Positions 27,031 to 36,627 are shown, counted from the stretch's first letter. The stretch: 64,000 nt of DNA from Rhizobiales bacterium 62-17 (GCA_001898965.1 MKVW01000004.1:413307-477306), one strand, 5' to 3'. Notes: generated by a model not told the origin, from the sequence alone. Made by a program: numbers and translations.

Positions 27031-28236
27031 ATGTCCATCTTCCAGACCATCGGCACGACCTTGAAACAGGACCGGCACATTTGGCCGCTCCTGATCATGA
27101 TCTGCTGTTCGATGCTGGGCACGGGGATGGTCGTGCCGATGCTGTCGGTCTATGCCGCCACCTTCGGCGTCACCAGCACCTTGGTCGGCATGCTGGTGAC
27201 GATTTTCGGCATCGGCCGGCTGCTGGCCAATTTCCCGTCGGGCTGGCTCAGTCAAAATGTCGGCCGCCGTCCGCTCCTGGTGACCGGCCCGCTCATCGTC
27301 GCCGTCGGCAGCCTCGGCGCGGCACTCACCTCCGGCTTCGTCGAATTGTGTTTCTGGCGTTTCGTCCAGGGCGTCGGCTCGGGCATGTATCTCACCGTCT
27401 CGCTCGCGGCGCTGGCCGATATTTCGACGCCCGCCACCCGCGCCCGCATCGTCGGCCTCTATCAATTCGCCCTGCAGATGGGCGCCACGCTGGGCTCCGT
27501 CTTCGGTGGCTTCACGGCAAAGCTGTTCGGCCTTACCGCACCCTTCTGGGCGATGCTGCTGATCTCGCTCGCCACCGCTCTCGTCGCTCTGTTCAGCTTT
27601 CGCGACAGCAAGCCGCCGCCGTCGCGCAGCCTGTCCGGCGCGCTGGCCACCGAGAAGCGCGGCATGTTCAGCGCCTCCTTCCTCGGTATTTCCTTCGTCA
27701 GCTGCGTCGCCTTCTTCACCCGCACCGCCTGCATGTTCCAGCTCATCCCGCTGATGGGCCAGGACACCTTCGGCCTGGACGTGAGCCAGATCGGCATCGG
27801 TATTGGCATTATCGCCGGCACGATGATGCTCGTCATGCCATTCAACCAGTTGCTGATCGAAAAAGTCGGCGCGCGCATGGCCGTCGTCTATTCCATGCTC
27901 GGCATGGCCGTAGGCCTTGCGGTGATCGTCATCGGCCCAGAGCAATATTGGTTCTGGCTGTGCATGGTGCTCTATGGCCTCACCGGCGGTCTCAACGCAC
28001 CGGCCGTGGGCGCCTATTCCATCGCCGTTCTGCCGCGCCGCCAATATGGCGCGGGCCTGGGCATGCAACGCACCATCAGCGACATCGGCTATGTGGCGGG
28101 CCCGGTGGTCGTCGGCCTCGTCGACGATCTCTCGGGCTTCGGCCATACCGGCGGCATTCTCAGCAATGTCGGCCTGCTGGTTGTCTCGACCTTGGTGTTC
28201 ATCCTGGTCAGCCGCAACACGACGTCGGAAAACTAA
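27031..28236 (+). CDS. MFS transporter (12-TM)
   Basis: 401 residues. Classic MFS_1 features: MLVTIFGIGRLLANFPSGWLSQNVGRRPLLVTG (loop 2/3 signature), R/F-rich segment in helix 4-5 (FVQGVGSGMY) and a central loop. It follows the cysteine hydrolase/PuuE-like pair by 146 bases on the same strand and may supply its substrate (inference), although a hairpin lies between. Its stop codon directly abuts the stop of the convergent depolymerase-like gene, with no gap. Confidence 0.83.
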   Translation: MSIFQTIGTTLKQDRHIWPLLIMICCSMLGTGMVVPMLSVYAATFGVTSTLVGMLVTIFGIGRLLANFPSGWLSQNVGRRPLLVTGPLIVAVGSLGAALTSGFVELCFWRFVQGVGSGMYLTVSLAALADISTPATRARIVGLYQFALQMGATLGSVFGGFTAKLFGLTAPFWAMLLISLATALVALFSFRDSKPPPSRSLSGALATEKRGMFSASFLGISFVSCVAFFTRTACMFQLIPLMGQDTFGLDVSQIGIGIGIIAGTMMLVMPFNQLLIEKVGARMAVVYSMLGMAVGLAVIVIGPEQYWFWLCMVLYGLTGGLNAPAVGAYSIAVLPRRQYGAGLGMQRTISDIGYVAGPVVVGLVDDLSGFGHTGGILSNVGLLVVSTLVFILVSRNTTSEN

Positions 28237-29094
28237 TCACCGTTGCACCGCTGCCGTCGCCGCGGTCTGCCCTTTAAGCCAGTCCAGACTGTCGACGATC
28301 CACTGCGCTTCGATGGTGTGGCCGCCGTCATGCAGGCAGAATTCCGCCGCCTTGCCGCTCGTGCAGGCGGCGGCGCTCCAACTCCGGCACGTGAGCGCAC
28401 CCCGCACGCTTACATGCTCCGGTACTGCTGCGCAGCCATTGCGCGCCAGCAAGCGCCGAAAACTCTCGTTGGCATCGCCTTGCTTATAGAGACCGTTGCG
28501 CAAGCTGCGGCCGACGATCGGCACGGTCTTGTCAGCAAGGCCATGGATGTGGCGCAACATCACGGGGCCACCAGGACAATCGCTCGGCATCGGCTCCCAA
28601 TAGGCGCCCGACATCGGCGCATAGCCGGCGAACAACGGCCCCAACCGACACGCGACATACCAAACCATCGAACCGCCGACCGAAAAACCCGCAGCCAGCG
28701 TGCGCGTTGGATCGACGGGAAACCGTTTCTTCACATCGGCGACGACCGCCGCCACATAAGCAAAGTCATCGCGATGACCGCTGATCTTGCCGGGAAAGGA
28801 CCATGAATGATCCTCCCCATCCATCGCCACCAGCAGAATGCCGGCCTTGTCGAGCGGCGGCTTCATATAGATATCCGCTATGGTGCTGGCGGCGCTGTCG
28901 CCATAGCCGTGAAAATAGAACACCGCCGGCAGCACCGACTTGCCGTCCCAATGAGCGGGCGGGCGCACGAGATAGGAACCGCCGTCGACCACGCAGGAGG
29001 TCGTGTCGGAACAGGCCCAAGCGGCGCGTGGCGCGCAGGAACCCGTCACGCCGGCTATGAACGCCCCCATCAAAACCAGCCAAGGCCTGATCAC
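28237..29094 (-). CDS. Secreted poly(3-hydroxybutyrate) depolymerase-like esterase
   Basis: About 285 residues from the GTG at 29094, chosen for the GGGAGG site five bases upstream and because it gives a sensible Sec signal (residues 1-27, cleavage after AAWA). It has the alpha/beta-hydrolase LpqC/PHB-depolymerase architecture: FHGYGDSAAST oxyanion region, nucleophile Ser138 in GFSVGGS, and C-terminal DGGHTIE with the catalytic His. Several Cys in the mature part suggest disulfides. The nominal longer frame upstream is out of keeping with a signal peptide. Substrate could be PHB oligomers or a feruloyl-like ester; unknown. Confidence 0.8.
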   Translation of the reverse strand: MIRPWLVLMGAFIAGVTGSCAPRAAWACSDTTSCVVDGGSYLVRPPAHWDGKSVLPAVFYFHGYGDSAASTIADIYMKPPLDKAGILLVAMDGEDHSWSFPGKISGHRDDFAYVAAVVADVKKRFPVDPTRTLAAGFSVGGSMVWYVACRLGPLFAGYAPMSGAYWEPMPSDCPGGPVMLRHIHGLADKTVPIVGRSLRNGLYKQGDANESFRRLLARNGCAAVPEHVSVRGALTCRSWSAAACTSGKAAEFCLHDGGHTIEAQWIVDSLDWLKGQTAATAAVQR

Positions 29095-29281
29095 GCGATC
29101 CTCCCGCCGCCGCGCCAAGACTATGACGCCGCACGACAAACGCAACCATTCCCAAGCACCGCACGTTGACTTTCGCATCCCATGAACGAGCGCATGAACA
29201 AGCGAACGTGAACGCCACCGCCTTGAAGCCCTCACGCCCGCATGCCATGACCTTAACCTGTTGACGAGCGGGACTTCATCG

Positions 29282-30508
29282 ATGGACAGCGCCATCACCC
29301 CACAGGCGAAACGGGTGCGCGATCCGCGTCTCGATTTCTTCCGTGGCATCGGCATGTTCATTATCTTCGTCGCGCATACGCCGGATAACTTCTGGGCGCA
29401 GTGGATTCCCGCCCGCTTCGGTTTCAGCGATGCCGCCGATCTTTTCGTCTTCTGCTCCGGCATGGCATCGGCCATCGCCTTCGGCGGCGTCTTCGCCGCG
29501 CGCGGCTGGCTGATGGGCGCGGCGCGTATCGTCTATCGGGTCTGGCAAGTCTATTGGGCCCATATCGGCTCGTTCGTGGTCGTCGTCTCCTTCGCGGTGG
29601 CGATGGATCATTGGCTCGGCACCAGGCTCTATGCCGGCCAGCGCCTTGGCCTCGATCCCTTCTTTGCCGACGCGCCAATGAACCTGGCGCGGCTCGCCAC
29701 GCTGACCTACGTGCCCGATTGGTTCGACATCCTGCCGATGTATCTTGTGCTGCTGGCGATGATCCCCATCGTCATGGCGCTGGCGACCGTCAGCAAATGG
29801 CTCGTCGCCGTCTTCGTGCTCGGCCTGTGGCTTGCGGCCAATGTCTTCGGCCTCAATCTCGTCGCCGATCCCACCACCGGCCGCCTTTGGTATTTCAATC
29901 CCTTCGGCTGGGCGCTGATCTTCTTCACCGGTTTCGCTCTGATGCGCGGCTGGCTGCCGGCGCCGCCGGTTGATCGACGCCTCGTCATCGCCGCCGCCGC
30001 GTTCGTCGTGCTGTTGATCCCGCCGTCCTGCCAAATGATGTTCGCCTGCGAGGGCGGCTGGGGTGCCAGCATCGGGCTCGATCGCATCTATGGCGCGCTG
30101 GCGCAGTTCGACAACAAGACCAGCTACGGCCCGCTGCGCTACATCCATTTTCTCGCCACCGCCTATCTCGCCTGGGTGGCGGTCGGCGAAGGCGGCCGCA
30201 GGCTTACCGGCGCATTCACGGAATTGATGCGCCGTGTCGGCCAGCAGACTCTGGCGGTCTTCCTCACCGGCCTGTTCATGGCGCAAGCTTGCGGCATGCT
30301 GATGGATTGGCTCGGCCGCGGCTTCATCGCGACGACGCTGGTCAACCTCTTCGGCCTGATCGCCATCACGACAATGGCGCTGGTAGTGCATTGGTTCAAG
30401 TCGAACCCTTGGCATCACCGCAAGATGCAGCCCATGGCGGCTGCAGCACCAATGAAAAAGCCGCGTGGAGACGAACCCACGCGGCAACTGGCTGGCAGAG
30501 TACTTTAA
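29282..30508 (+). CDS. opgC: OpgC acyltransferase-family membrane protein
   Basis: 408 residues from ATG 29282; an in-frame TTG at 29261 would add seven residues. About ten membrane segments. The N-terminal RDPRLDFFRGIGMFIIFVAHTP and LFVFCSGMASAIAFG are hallmarks of the OpgC family, which succinylates osmoregulated periplasmic glucans. No opgG/opgH (mdo) or cyclic glucan synthase gene lies adjacent. The 3' end, a Pro/Lys-rich tail, encloses a minus-strand hairpin that looks like the terminator of the convergent oxygenase gene. Confidence 0.86.
   Translation: MDSAITPQAKRVRDPRLDFFRGIGMFIIFVAHTPDNFWAQWIPARFGFSDAADLFVFCSGMASAIAFGGVFAARGWLMGAARIVYRVWQVYWAHIGSFVVVVSFAVAMDHWLGTRLYAGQRLGLDPFFADAPMNLARLATLTYVPDWFDILPMYLVLLAMIPIVMALATVSKWLVAVFVLGLWLAANVFGLNLVADPTTGRLWYFNPFGWALIFFTGFALMRGWLPAPPVDRRLVIAAAAFVVLLIPPSCQMMFACEGGWGASIGLDRIYGALAQFDNKTSYGPLRYIHFLATAYLAWVAVGEGGRRLTGAFTELMRRVGQQTLAVFLTGLFMAQACGMLMDWLGRGFIATTLVNLFGLIAITTMALVVHWFKSNPWHHRKMQPMAAAAPMKKPRGDEPTRQLAGRVL
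30454..30485 (-). terminator. Intrinsic terminator inside the opgC 3' end
   Basis: Read on the minus strand: stem GCCGCGTGG-GTTCGTCT-CCACGCGGC followed by TTTTTCATT. It sits 30 bases past the stop of the oxygenase gene (30515-31153) and within the last codons of opgC on the plus strand. Plus-strand reading lacks a T tract. A strong candidate for the end of the oxygenase transcript. Confidence 0.65.
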
Positions 30509-30514
30509 GTCAGA

Positions 30515-31153
30515 TCACGCCGATTGCGGCAGGATCGCCTGTTTCACCTTCTTCAGGCGCGTCGACCAGCGATGGCGGCTCTGCTCGCGATCGACGACCG
30601 ACTGGTCGAGCACCCAGTTGAGCTGAATGGCGCGGCGCGGACCGGCGAACGGCTTGTGGCCATGCCAGGAATTTTCCGAGCGGCGGAACACCAGGAGCGT
30701 GCCGCCATAGGGCGGCACTTCCGCCACCGTGGACTCGAGATCGTCGCCCTTGCGCAGAATGCGCAGACGGCCGCCGTCCGCATCCCATTTCTGATTCATG
30801 TAGAGCAGAACCGTGATGATCTTGGTCTTCGAATCCGTATGGATCTCGCCGTCGGTATCGCGCACGTAGCCGCGCACCGTATACATGGTCGGCCGGCCAT
30901 TCAGATCGATGCCGAACTTGTCCTCGATCGCCTTGCGGAACTGCGGCCCTTCCAGCTCCTGCATCAAACCGGCGAAAGCGCCCGCAATCTTCAATTCGGA
31001 CGGCGGATGCGAACCCGGCCCCGGCACGTCGGGAAAATCGGTGCTCACCCCGGCGAACGTCTCGGGACGGATGAAATCCTCGACGATCAGGAAATCGTAA
31101 GGATCGCGTTCGAGCGGTGTCCGCTCCAGGGCGGCATAATCGAGATAGGTCAT
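30515..31153 (-). CDS. 2-oxoglutarate/Fe(II)-dependent oxygenase
   Basis: 212 residues. The double-stranded beta-helix iron site is visible: H105 and D107 (GEIHTDSKTK), a distal His at 164 or 166 (SWHGHKPF) and the co-substrate Arg at about 173 (GPRRAIQLNWV). This is the family of small 2OG-FeII_Oxy_3 enzymes often encoded near capsule or lipid genes; substrate unknown. Its terminator lies within opgC on the other strand. About 100 bases of intergenic DNA with a GC-rich hairpin (31201-31220) separate it from the KAP NTPase gene upstream. Confidence 0.83.
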   Translation of the reverse strand: MTYLDYAALERTPLERDPYDFLIVEDFIRPETFAGVSTDFPDVPGPGSHPPSELKIAGAFAGLMQELEGPQFRKAIEDKFGIDLNGRPTMYTVRGYVRDTDGEIHTDSKTKIITVLLYMNQKWDADGGRLRILRKGDDLESTVAEVPPYGGTLLVFRRSENSWHGHKPFAGPRRAIQLNWVLDQSVVDREQSRHRWSTRLKKVKQAILPQSA

Positions 31154-31200
31154 GGTTGAACGATACGCCCCGTTACGGCGAATTCAAGGCTGAACAGACA

Positions 31201-31220
31201 CCGGCGGCCCATGCCGCCGG
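31201..31220 (-). terminator. GC-rich hairpin, possible terminator of the KAP NTPase gene
   Basis: Eight-base-pair stem CCGGCGGC/GCCGCCGG with loop CCAT, 38 bases past the stop of the minus-strand NTPase gene. The following minus-strand sequence (TGTCTGTTCAG) is only weakly T-rich. Confidence 0.35.
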
Positions 31221-31257
31221 CACATTGAAACGATTACAAAAGGCCAACGAGGACCGA

Positions 31258-33243
31258 TCACGCCGTATAGGCGGACGCGATCGCCATGCCCTCCCGCATC
31301 TGGCCGACCGAAACCGCATGACGGTTGATCAGAGCGACCGCCTTCAAGGCACTCGTCAATTGCGCATTGTCGAAGGTCACCTCGGCATCGTCGGCCTTGC
31401 CGGCCACGCCGTTCAGCAACGCCTGCTTAAGCTGCGCATCGCCGCTGCACTCCACCGCAAGCGCCAAAGCGAGCGGCGCGAAAGCGGTGCTGCGCGTGCG
31501 CGCCAGCTTGTAGAGATTGATGAACTGCAACACCCGGCGCGGCGAGCGCCCGGCGATCGTCGACAAGGTTTCCAGGAGCCCCGCCTCGCCCGGACGCATC
31601 GGCGTATCGAGGACCGATGCGGCTGCATCCAACGCGCGCAACCCGCTGCTATCAGCGGCGAGCTGCGGCGTCGCCGCACTGGCCGGCGCCAGCAGGCCTT
31701 TGACGAAGGTGCCATAACCACGGCTGATGGCATTGGCTACGTTGAACGGCGTCTGCAACAGTTTCGTCAGGCGGCTCCGCGCGTCCGGCGTCGCGCCGAC
31801 AGCATCGGCATCGACGCTGGCGACCGTCACATAAACCGGGTGCGATAGAGCCGGCGTTACTTCTTCAAGAAGTGCCAGAGCCTGCGATGCCGTCACCGCA
31901 TCCAGATTGTCAACGGCCACGACAATGCGCTGCGGCCGGCGGTCTTCCGGCGTCGCCGCAACACCAGCCAAGAACGCGCGCGCATCGGCATCGGCCGAAC
32001 CGCCGTTCTTGAGGAAAGGCGACGCCACCTGCGCCGCACCGGCCCGCGCGCCTTGCGCGGCAGCGCGACGTTCGGCCTCCTCGGCACGACGCGCTTGCGC
32101 ATCCGCATCGGAGCTGAGGTCGTTGACGAGGCGCGTCTGGTTGGACACCAGATGATCCAGCTCATGCCGGCGCGCATCCATGTCGGCGTTGAGATGGCTG
32201 ACACCACGATAGATCGGCGACACAAAGCGGAAGGCCCGCACCACATTGAGGGCCAGGAAAGCGAGCACCAGCCAATTACAGGCCGAACGCAATGTCCCAA
32301 GCCAGGAAGCGTTCTTCTGCACGAAAGTAATGACCGGCAACCATGAGTCGCCGAAACCGCGCAGCCAACCTTCCCATGCCGGCAGGTTCAGTTGCGCATA
32401 GTTGAACGCCCAGGCCAACACATAGAAGACCACTGCGTAGACCAGCAGTTTCGTCTGGCCGCGGAACGCCCACATGGCGTGGACGAAGGTCGAGATGCGC
32501 CCGATGAGGCCCGGCCGCTCGGCGACGTCGCGAACGAGATCCTTATAGGTCGCAAGCGTATCATTATTGTCGAAGCCGAAGGCCCGCAGCCGGTTGTCGA
32601 TGCTGCCGCGATTGGAGCGCGCATAGGAATCGATGCGCGACCCCGACGTTTGATACAGCACCGTCTCAGCCAGCCGCGCACGGCGGCCGGACAATTCGTG
32701 CAATCCCTGCCGCTCCGCATCGAGTTTGCGGCGCAGTTCCATCAACCGCTCGGTGGCAGCGCGCGCCGCGGCCCGCGGATCAAGCGAATTGGCGACGATT
32801 TCGTCGGCGAGCCCGGCCTGATCGGCGGCGGGCGACGTGCGTAAAGCATCGTAGACCGAGGCGGCGAGCGCATTCACCGGATTGCCGCTAGCTCGTGCGG
32901 CATCGAGCCGCGCCACGGTGATTCGCGACAGAAACGGGCTCGACGCACCGACGGCCCCCGCGCCATCCCGCAATTGCTCAACCATGGCGAGCAGACGATT
33001 GAGCGCAAAACTCTTGCCCGAGCCCGATCCGCCGAAAATACCGACCGTGAGTGGCCCTTCCGCCCGCTTATGGACGATGAGTTCGGCGAGGCTGGTCAGG
33101 GCATTGTCGAGGCCCAAAGCATCGCTGCCGTGCGGCTTGTCGGCGGAATGCGGGATGCCCTGCTCCTCGGTTGCTGGGGTGGGCGATCCGAAAACGGGCT
33201 CGGTACGGCCGGTAAGGGTCTGAATCTGGCTGGAATCGTTCAA
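31258..33243 (-). CDS. KAP-family membrane P-loop NTPase
   Basis: About 661 residues. Walker A GGSGSGKS at 71-78 and a Walker B-like VVAVDNLDAV near 441 frame a long insert with two hydrophobic segments (about 266-285 and 320-335), the architecture of KAP NTPases, some of which act in phage exclusion or membrane-associated signalling. A coiled-coil-like, charged stretch follows the second segment. I place the start at a TTG (33243), since GGAG lies seven bases upstream; a TTG at 33279 has no such site. It is not beside recognisable defence genes. Function unknown. Confidence 0.7.
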   Translation of the reverse strand: MNDSSQIQTLTGRTEPVFGSPTPATEEQGIPHSADKPHGSDALGLDNALTSLAELIVHKRAEGPLTVGIFGGSGSGKSFALNRLLAMVEQLRDGAGAVGASSPFLSRITVARLDAARASGNPVNALAASVYDALRTSPAADQAGLADEIVANSLDPRAAARAATERLMELRRKLDAERQGLHELSGRRARLAETVLYQTSGSRIDSYARSNRGSIDNRLRAFGFDNNDTLATYKDLVRDVAERPGLIGRISTFVHAMWAFRGQTKLLVYAVVFYVLAWAFNYAQLNLPAWEGWLRGFGDSWLPVITFVQKNASWLGTLRSACNWLVLAFLALNVVRAFRFVSPIYRGVSHLNADMDARRHELDHLVSNQTRLVNDLSSDADAQARRAEEAERRAAAQGARAGAAQVASPFLKNGGSADADARAFLAGVAATPEDRRPQRIVVAVDNLDAVTASQALALLEEVTPALSHPVYVTVASVDADAVGATPDARSRLTKLLQTPFNVANAISRGYGTFVKGLLAPASAATPQLAADSSGLRALDAAASVLDTPMRPGEAGLLETLSTIAGRSPRRVLQFINLYKLARTRSTAFAPLALALAVECSGDAQLKQALLNGVAGKADDAEVTFDNAQLTSALKAVALINRHAVSVGQMREGMAIASAYTA

Positions 33244-33427
33244 GAATTTTCTCCAGAGCCGGGAACCGGGGAAGCGCAAAACTGCCCCAGGTTTCTATCA
33301 CAGCGGGCGGGTCGCGATACACAGCGAATATGGCCCGTTCGCGACGATAAGGATAGCTGGACCCCGGCACGCCGCACGGCTACAAGGCGGCCCAATCTCC
33401 CACGAGTTTTTATGAGGATGTGACGCC

Positions 33428-35080
33428 ATGGCGCGCCAGTTCATCTATCACATGCAGGGCCTGAACAAGACGTGGCCGGGCGGCAAGAAAGTCCTCGAAA
33501 ACATTCACTTGTCGTTCTACCCCGACGCTAAGATCGGCGTGCTCGGCGTCAACGGTTCCGGTAAATCGACCCTGCTGCGCATCATGGCCGGCATCGACAC
33601 CGAATTCACCGGCGATGGCTTTGTCGCCGAAGGCGCCAAGGTCGGCTATCTGCCGCAGGAGCCGCAGCTCGACGAAAGCCTCGACGTGCTCGGCAATGTC
33701 ATGCTCGGCGTGAAAGCCAAGAAGGACATTCTCGATCGCTACAACGAACTGGCGATGAACTATTCCGACGAAACCGCCGATGAAATGACGCGGTTGCAGG
33801 ACGAGATCGAAGCACAGGGCTTGTGGGATCTCGACAGCCAGGTCGAACAGGCGATGGACGCGCTCGGCTGCCCGCCGAACGATTGGGCCGTCGACAAACT
33901 CTCGGGCGGTGAACGCCGCCGCGTCGCGCTGTGCAAGCTGCTTCTGGAAAAGCCGGAACTGCTGCTGCTCGACGAACCGACCAACCATCTCGACGCCGAG
34001 ACCGTGAACTGGCTCGAAGGCCATCTGCGCGATTATCCCGGCGCCATCCTGATCGTCACCCACGATCGCTACTTCCTCGATAATGTGACGGGCTGGATTC
34101 TCGAGCTCGATCGCGGCCGCGGCATTCCCTACGAAGGCAATTACTCCGCCTGGCTGCAGCAGAAACAGAAGCGTCTCGCCCAGGAAGGCCGCGAGGAAGA
34201 AGCCCGCCAGCGCGCGTTGGAAGCGGAATCCGAGTGGATTGCCTCCTCGCCCCGCGCCCGCCAGGCCAAGAGCAAGGCGCGTATCCAGCGCTACGAGGAA
34301 CTGCTCGCCAAGCAGAACGACAAGGCGCCAACCACTGCCCAGATCGTCATTCCAGTGGCCGAGCGCCTCGGCAACAATGTCATCGACTTCGAGAACCTGT
34401 CGAAAGGTTTTGGCGACAAGCTGTTGATCGATGATCTGTCGTTCAAACTGCCGCCGGGCGGCATCGTCGGCGTCATCGGCCCGAACGGCGCCGGTAAGAC
34501 GACGCTGTTCCGCATGATCACCGGCCAGGACAAACCCGACTCCGGCACGGTCACCATCGGCGAGAGCGTGCAGCTCGGTTATGTCGACCAATCGCGCGAC
34601 AGCCTGGACGACAAGAAGACCGTCTGGGAGGAAATCTCCGGCGGCAACGACATCATCTATCTCGGCAAACGCGAGATCAATTCGCGCGGCTACTGCTCCA
34701 CCTTCAACTTCAAGGGCGCGGACCAGCAGAAGAAGGTCGGCATGCTGTCGGGCGGTGAGCGCAACCGCGTCCATCTCGCCAAAATGCTGAAAAGCGGCGC
34801 CAATGTCCTGCTGCTCGACGAACCGACCAACGATCTCGACGTCGATACGCTGCGCGCCCTGGAAGAAGCGCTGACCGAATTCGCCGGTTGCGCCGTCATC
34901 ATCTCGCATGATCGCTTCTTCCTCGACCGCATCGCCACCCACATGCTGGCCTTCGAGGGCGACAGCCATGTGGAATGGTTCGAGGGCAATTTCCAGGACT
35001 ACGAGGAAGATAAGAAGCGTCGCCTCGGCGCCGACAGCATCATCCCGAAGCGCCTGAAATATAAGAAATTCGCCCGGTAA
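33428..35080 (+). CDS. ettA: Energy-dependent translational throttle protein EttA (ABC-F)
   Basis: 550 residues, two ABC ATPase domains and no membrane segments. Binds the ribosomal E site and regulates the first elongation steps. Visible: Walker [11 protein letters not shown], signature [11 protein letters not shown], Walker [13 protein letters not shown] in domain 1; then [19 protein letters not shown] and [11 protein letters not shown] in domain 2. The arm between the domains and the C-terminal KYKKFAR are in place. The first strong start is ATG 33428. Divergent from the KAP gene. Confidence 0.96.
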   Translation: MARQFIYHMQGLNKTWPGGKKVLENIHLSFYPDAKIGVLGVNGSGKSTLLRIMAGIDTEFTGDGFVAEGAKVGYLPQEPQLDESLDVLGNVMLGVKAKKDILDRYNELAMNYSDETADEMTRLQDEIEAQGLWDLDSQVEQAMDALGCPPNDWAVDKLSGGERRRVALCKLLLEKPELLLLDEPTNHLDAETVNWLEGHLRDYPGAILIVTHDRYFLDNVTGWILELDRGRGIPYEGNYSAWLQQKQKRLAQEGREEEARQRALEAESEWIASSPRARQAKSKARIQRYEELLAKQNDKAPTTAQIVIPVAERLGNNVIDFENLSKGFGDKLLIDDLSFKLPPGGIVGVIGPNGAGKTTLFRMITGQDKPDSGTVTIGESVQLGYVDQSRDSLDDKKTVWEEISGGNDIIYLGKREINSRGYCSTFNFKGADQQKKVGMLSGGERNRVHLAKMLKSGANVLLLDEPTNDLDVDTLRALEEALTEFAGCAVIISHDRFFLDRIATHMLAFEGDSHVEWFEGNFQDYEEDKKRRLGADSIIPKRLKYKKFAR

Positions 35081-35154
35081 TATCACGCTGCGACATCAAA
35101 GCAGCTTGAAATGACCCCGCCCGCGCTTGACGCGCGGACGGGAGCGTGGCGGGA

Positions 35155-35565
35155 ATGCCGGCCATGCGCCGCGCTTTCGCATTCAGACTGACATCCCTGC
35201 GCCTTGGACTGGCCATTCTGGCCGTCCACGCGATGCTGGGCATGGGCTTTGTCGATGCAGTGGTGCGCTCGGCCGCCGCCTCCACCCTGCCCTCCGGCGT
35301 CGGCGTGCTCTGCCTGTCCGACTGGTCGGGCCATCCGGGCGATCCGCCGCCCCTGCGCACCGGCCATGATTCATCGTCGCTCTGCCCGGCCGCCTGTTGT
35401 CATTTCGTCGCCTCGCCGCCACCAGCGCCCGCCTATCAGCCGCCCCGGCGCTTCGCCATTTTAGGCGCTGAGGTCAGCCACCCTCTCCTCCTGCATTTCT
35501 CCGCATCGGGCGGGCGCGAAGGCGCCCCCGTGCGTGGGCCACCTCTGATCGACCGCACCGTCTGA
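35155..35565 (+). CDS. DUF2946-like small protein, likely copper-associated
   Basis: 136 residues from ATG 35155 (GTG 35146 possible). One hydrophobic N-terminal segment (LRLGLAILAVHAMLGMGFVDAVV), then Cys motifs: LCLSDW and SSLCPAACCHF, with several Pro-rich repeats. The Cys/His pattern fits DUF2946 proteins, which commonly sit next to copper import genes. Here a YcnI-PCuAC fusion follows 50 bases later, so I infer a metal-related role. Low sequence complexity makes the family call tentative. Confidence 0.55.
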   Translation: MPAMRRAFAFRLTSLRLGLAILAVHAMLGMGFVDAVVRSAAASTLPSGVGVLCLSDWSGHPGDPPPLRTGHDSSSLCPAACCHFVASPPPAPAYQPPRRFAILGAEVSHPLLLHFSASGGREGAPVRGPPLIDRTV

Positions 35566-35616
35566 AACCTCACACGTCCGCATCAGCGGATGGTTTCCAT
35601 TGCAAGGATCGATCTC

Positions 35617-36594
35617 ATGACCACGTTTCACACCAAGGCGGCGATGGCCGCGCTCTGCACGCTCGCCCTCACCGCCACCGCGCATGCCCATGCCACCCTG
35701 CAACAACGCGAAGCCAAGGCCGGCGCCAGCTATCGCGGCGTTCTCAGAGTGCCGCACGGCTGCGACGGCACCGCCACGTTGAAAGTACGCCTCACCATTC
35801 CGGAAGGTCTTTATTCGGTGAAGCCTATGCCGAAGGCCGGTTGGGAACTCTCAACCACCAAGGGCGCCTATGCCAAGACCTACCAGGATCACGGCACGCC
35901 CGTGTCGCAAGGCGTCAAGGAAATCACCTGGAGCGGCAAGCTGCCCGACGACAATTACGACGAATTCATCTTCGTGGGCACCGTGGCGCCGGATCTTGCC
36001 GATGGCACCAAGCTCTATTTCCCCGCCGTGCAGGAATGCGAGCGCGGCACCGCCAACTGGACCGACATTCCCAAGGGCTCGGAGCGCGTGAGCGCCGCCG
36101 CGCCCATGGTGCGCGTCGCCGCCATGGCGATGGCGCAGACCGAAGCAAAGAGCGAATTCACCGTCGGCCCCATCAAGGTCGTCACGCCGTGGACGCGCGC
36201 CACGCCGAAGGGCGCGCCCGTGGGTGGTGGCTATCTCACCATCACCAACACCGGCATCGAGGCCGATCGCCTCGTCGGCGGCACCTTCCCCGGCGCCGGC
36301 AAGGTCGAAGTGCATGAAATGTCGATGGACAACGGCATGATGCGCATGCGGCAATTGCCGAAGGGCCTCGAAATCGCGCCGGGCGCGACGGTCGAATTGA
36401 AGCCCGGCGGCTATCACCTGATGTTCACCGGGCTGACGGCGCCAATCGCCGAAGGCAAGCCTCTCACCGGCACGCTCGTGTTCGAGAAGGCCGGCACGCT
36501 CAATCTGCAATGGGCGGTGAGCCCCATCGGCGCATCGGCAGCACCAGCAGGTGGTGGCATGGGCGGCGGTCACGAAGGCCATCAGCACCACTGA
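35617..36594 (+). CDS. DUF1775 (YcnI)-PCu(A)C copper chaperone fusion
   Basis: 325 residues from ATG 35617 (AAGGA upstream). A Sec signal (LCTLALTATAHA) precedes a YcnI-like domain: mature N-terminal His after the cleavage site, ASYRGVLRVPHGCDGTAT and the W-x-G motif (ITWSGKLPDDNYDEF), about residues 25-160. A second domain at about 185-300 resembles PCu(A)C, with VEVHEMSMDNGMMRMR and the later M/H ligands. The tail GGGMGGGHEGHQHH is a metal-binding extension. Both domains deliver copper to the periplasm and the Cu(A) site of cytochrome oxidase. Good neighbourhood match with the aa3 subunit gene downstream. Confidence 0.85.
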   Translation: MTTFHTKAAMAALCTLALTATAHAHATLQQREAKAGASYRGVLRVPHGCDGTATLKVRLTIPEGLYSVKPMPKAGWELSTTKGAYAKTYQDHGTPVSQGVKEITWSGKLPDDNYDEFIFVGTVAPDLADGTKLYFPAVQECERGTANWTDIPKGSERVSAAAPMVRVAAMAMAQTEAKSEFTVGPIKVVTPWTRATPKGAPVGGGYLTITNTGIEADRLVGGTFPGAGKVEVHEMSMDNGMMRMRQLPKGLEIAPGATVELKPGGYHLMFTGLTAPIAEGKPLTGTLVFEKAGTLNLQWAVSPIGASAAPAGGGMGGGHEGHQHH

Positions 36595-36627
36595 CACCGC
36601 GCCTTATCCATTAGCGATTCCATCCCG

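Noticed and set aside
26950-28146. Minus-strand reading frame opposite the MFS gene at 27031
   Set aside because: Asp/Glu/His/Gln-rich shadow of hydrophobic plus-strand codons, not a real acidic protein.
33410-35086. Long minus-strand reading frame opposite ettA
   Set aside because: Antisense shadow of ettA with low-complexity composition; every ABC motif is on the plus strand.
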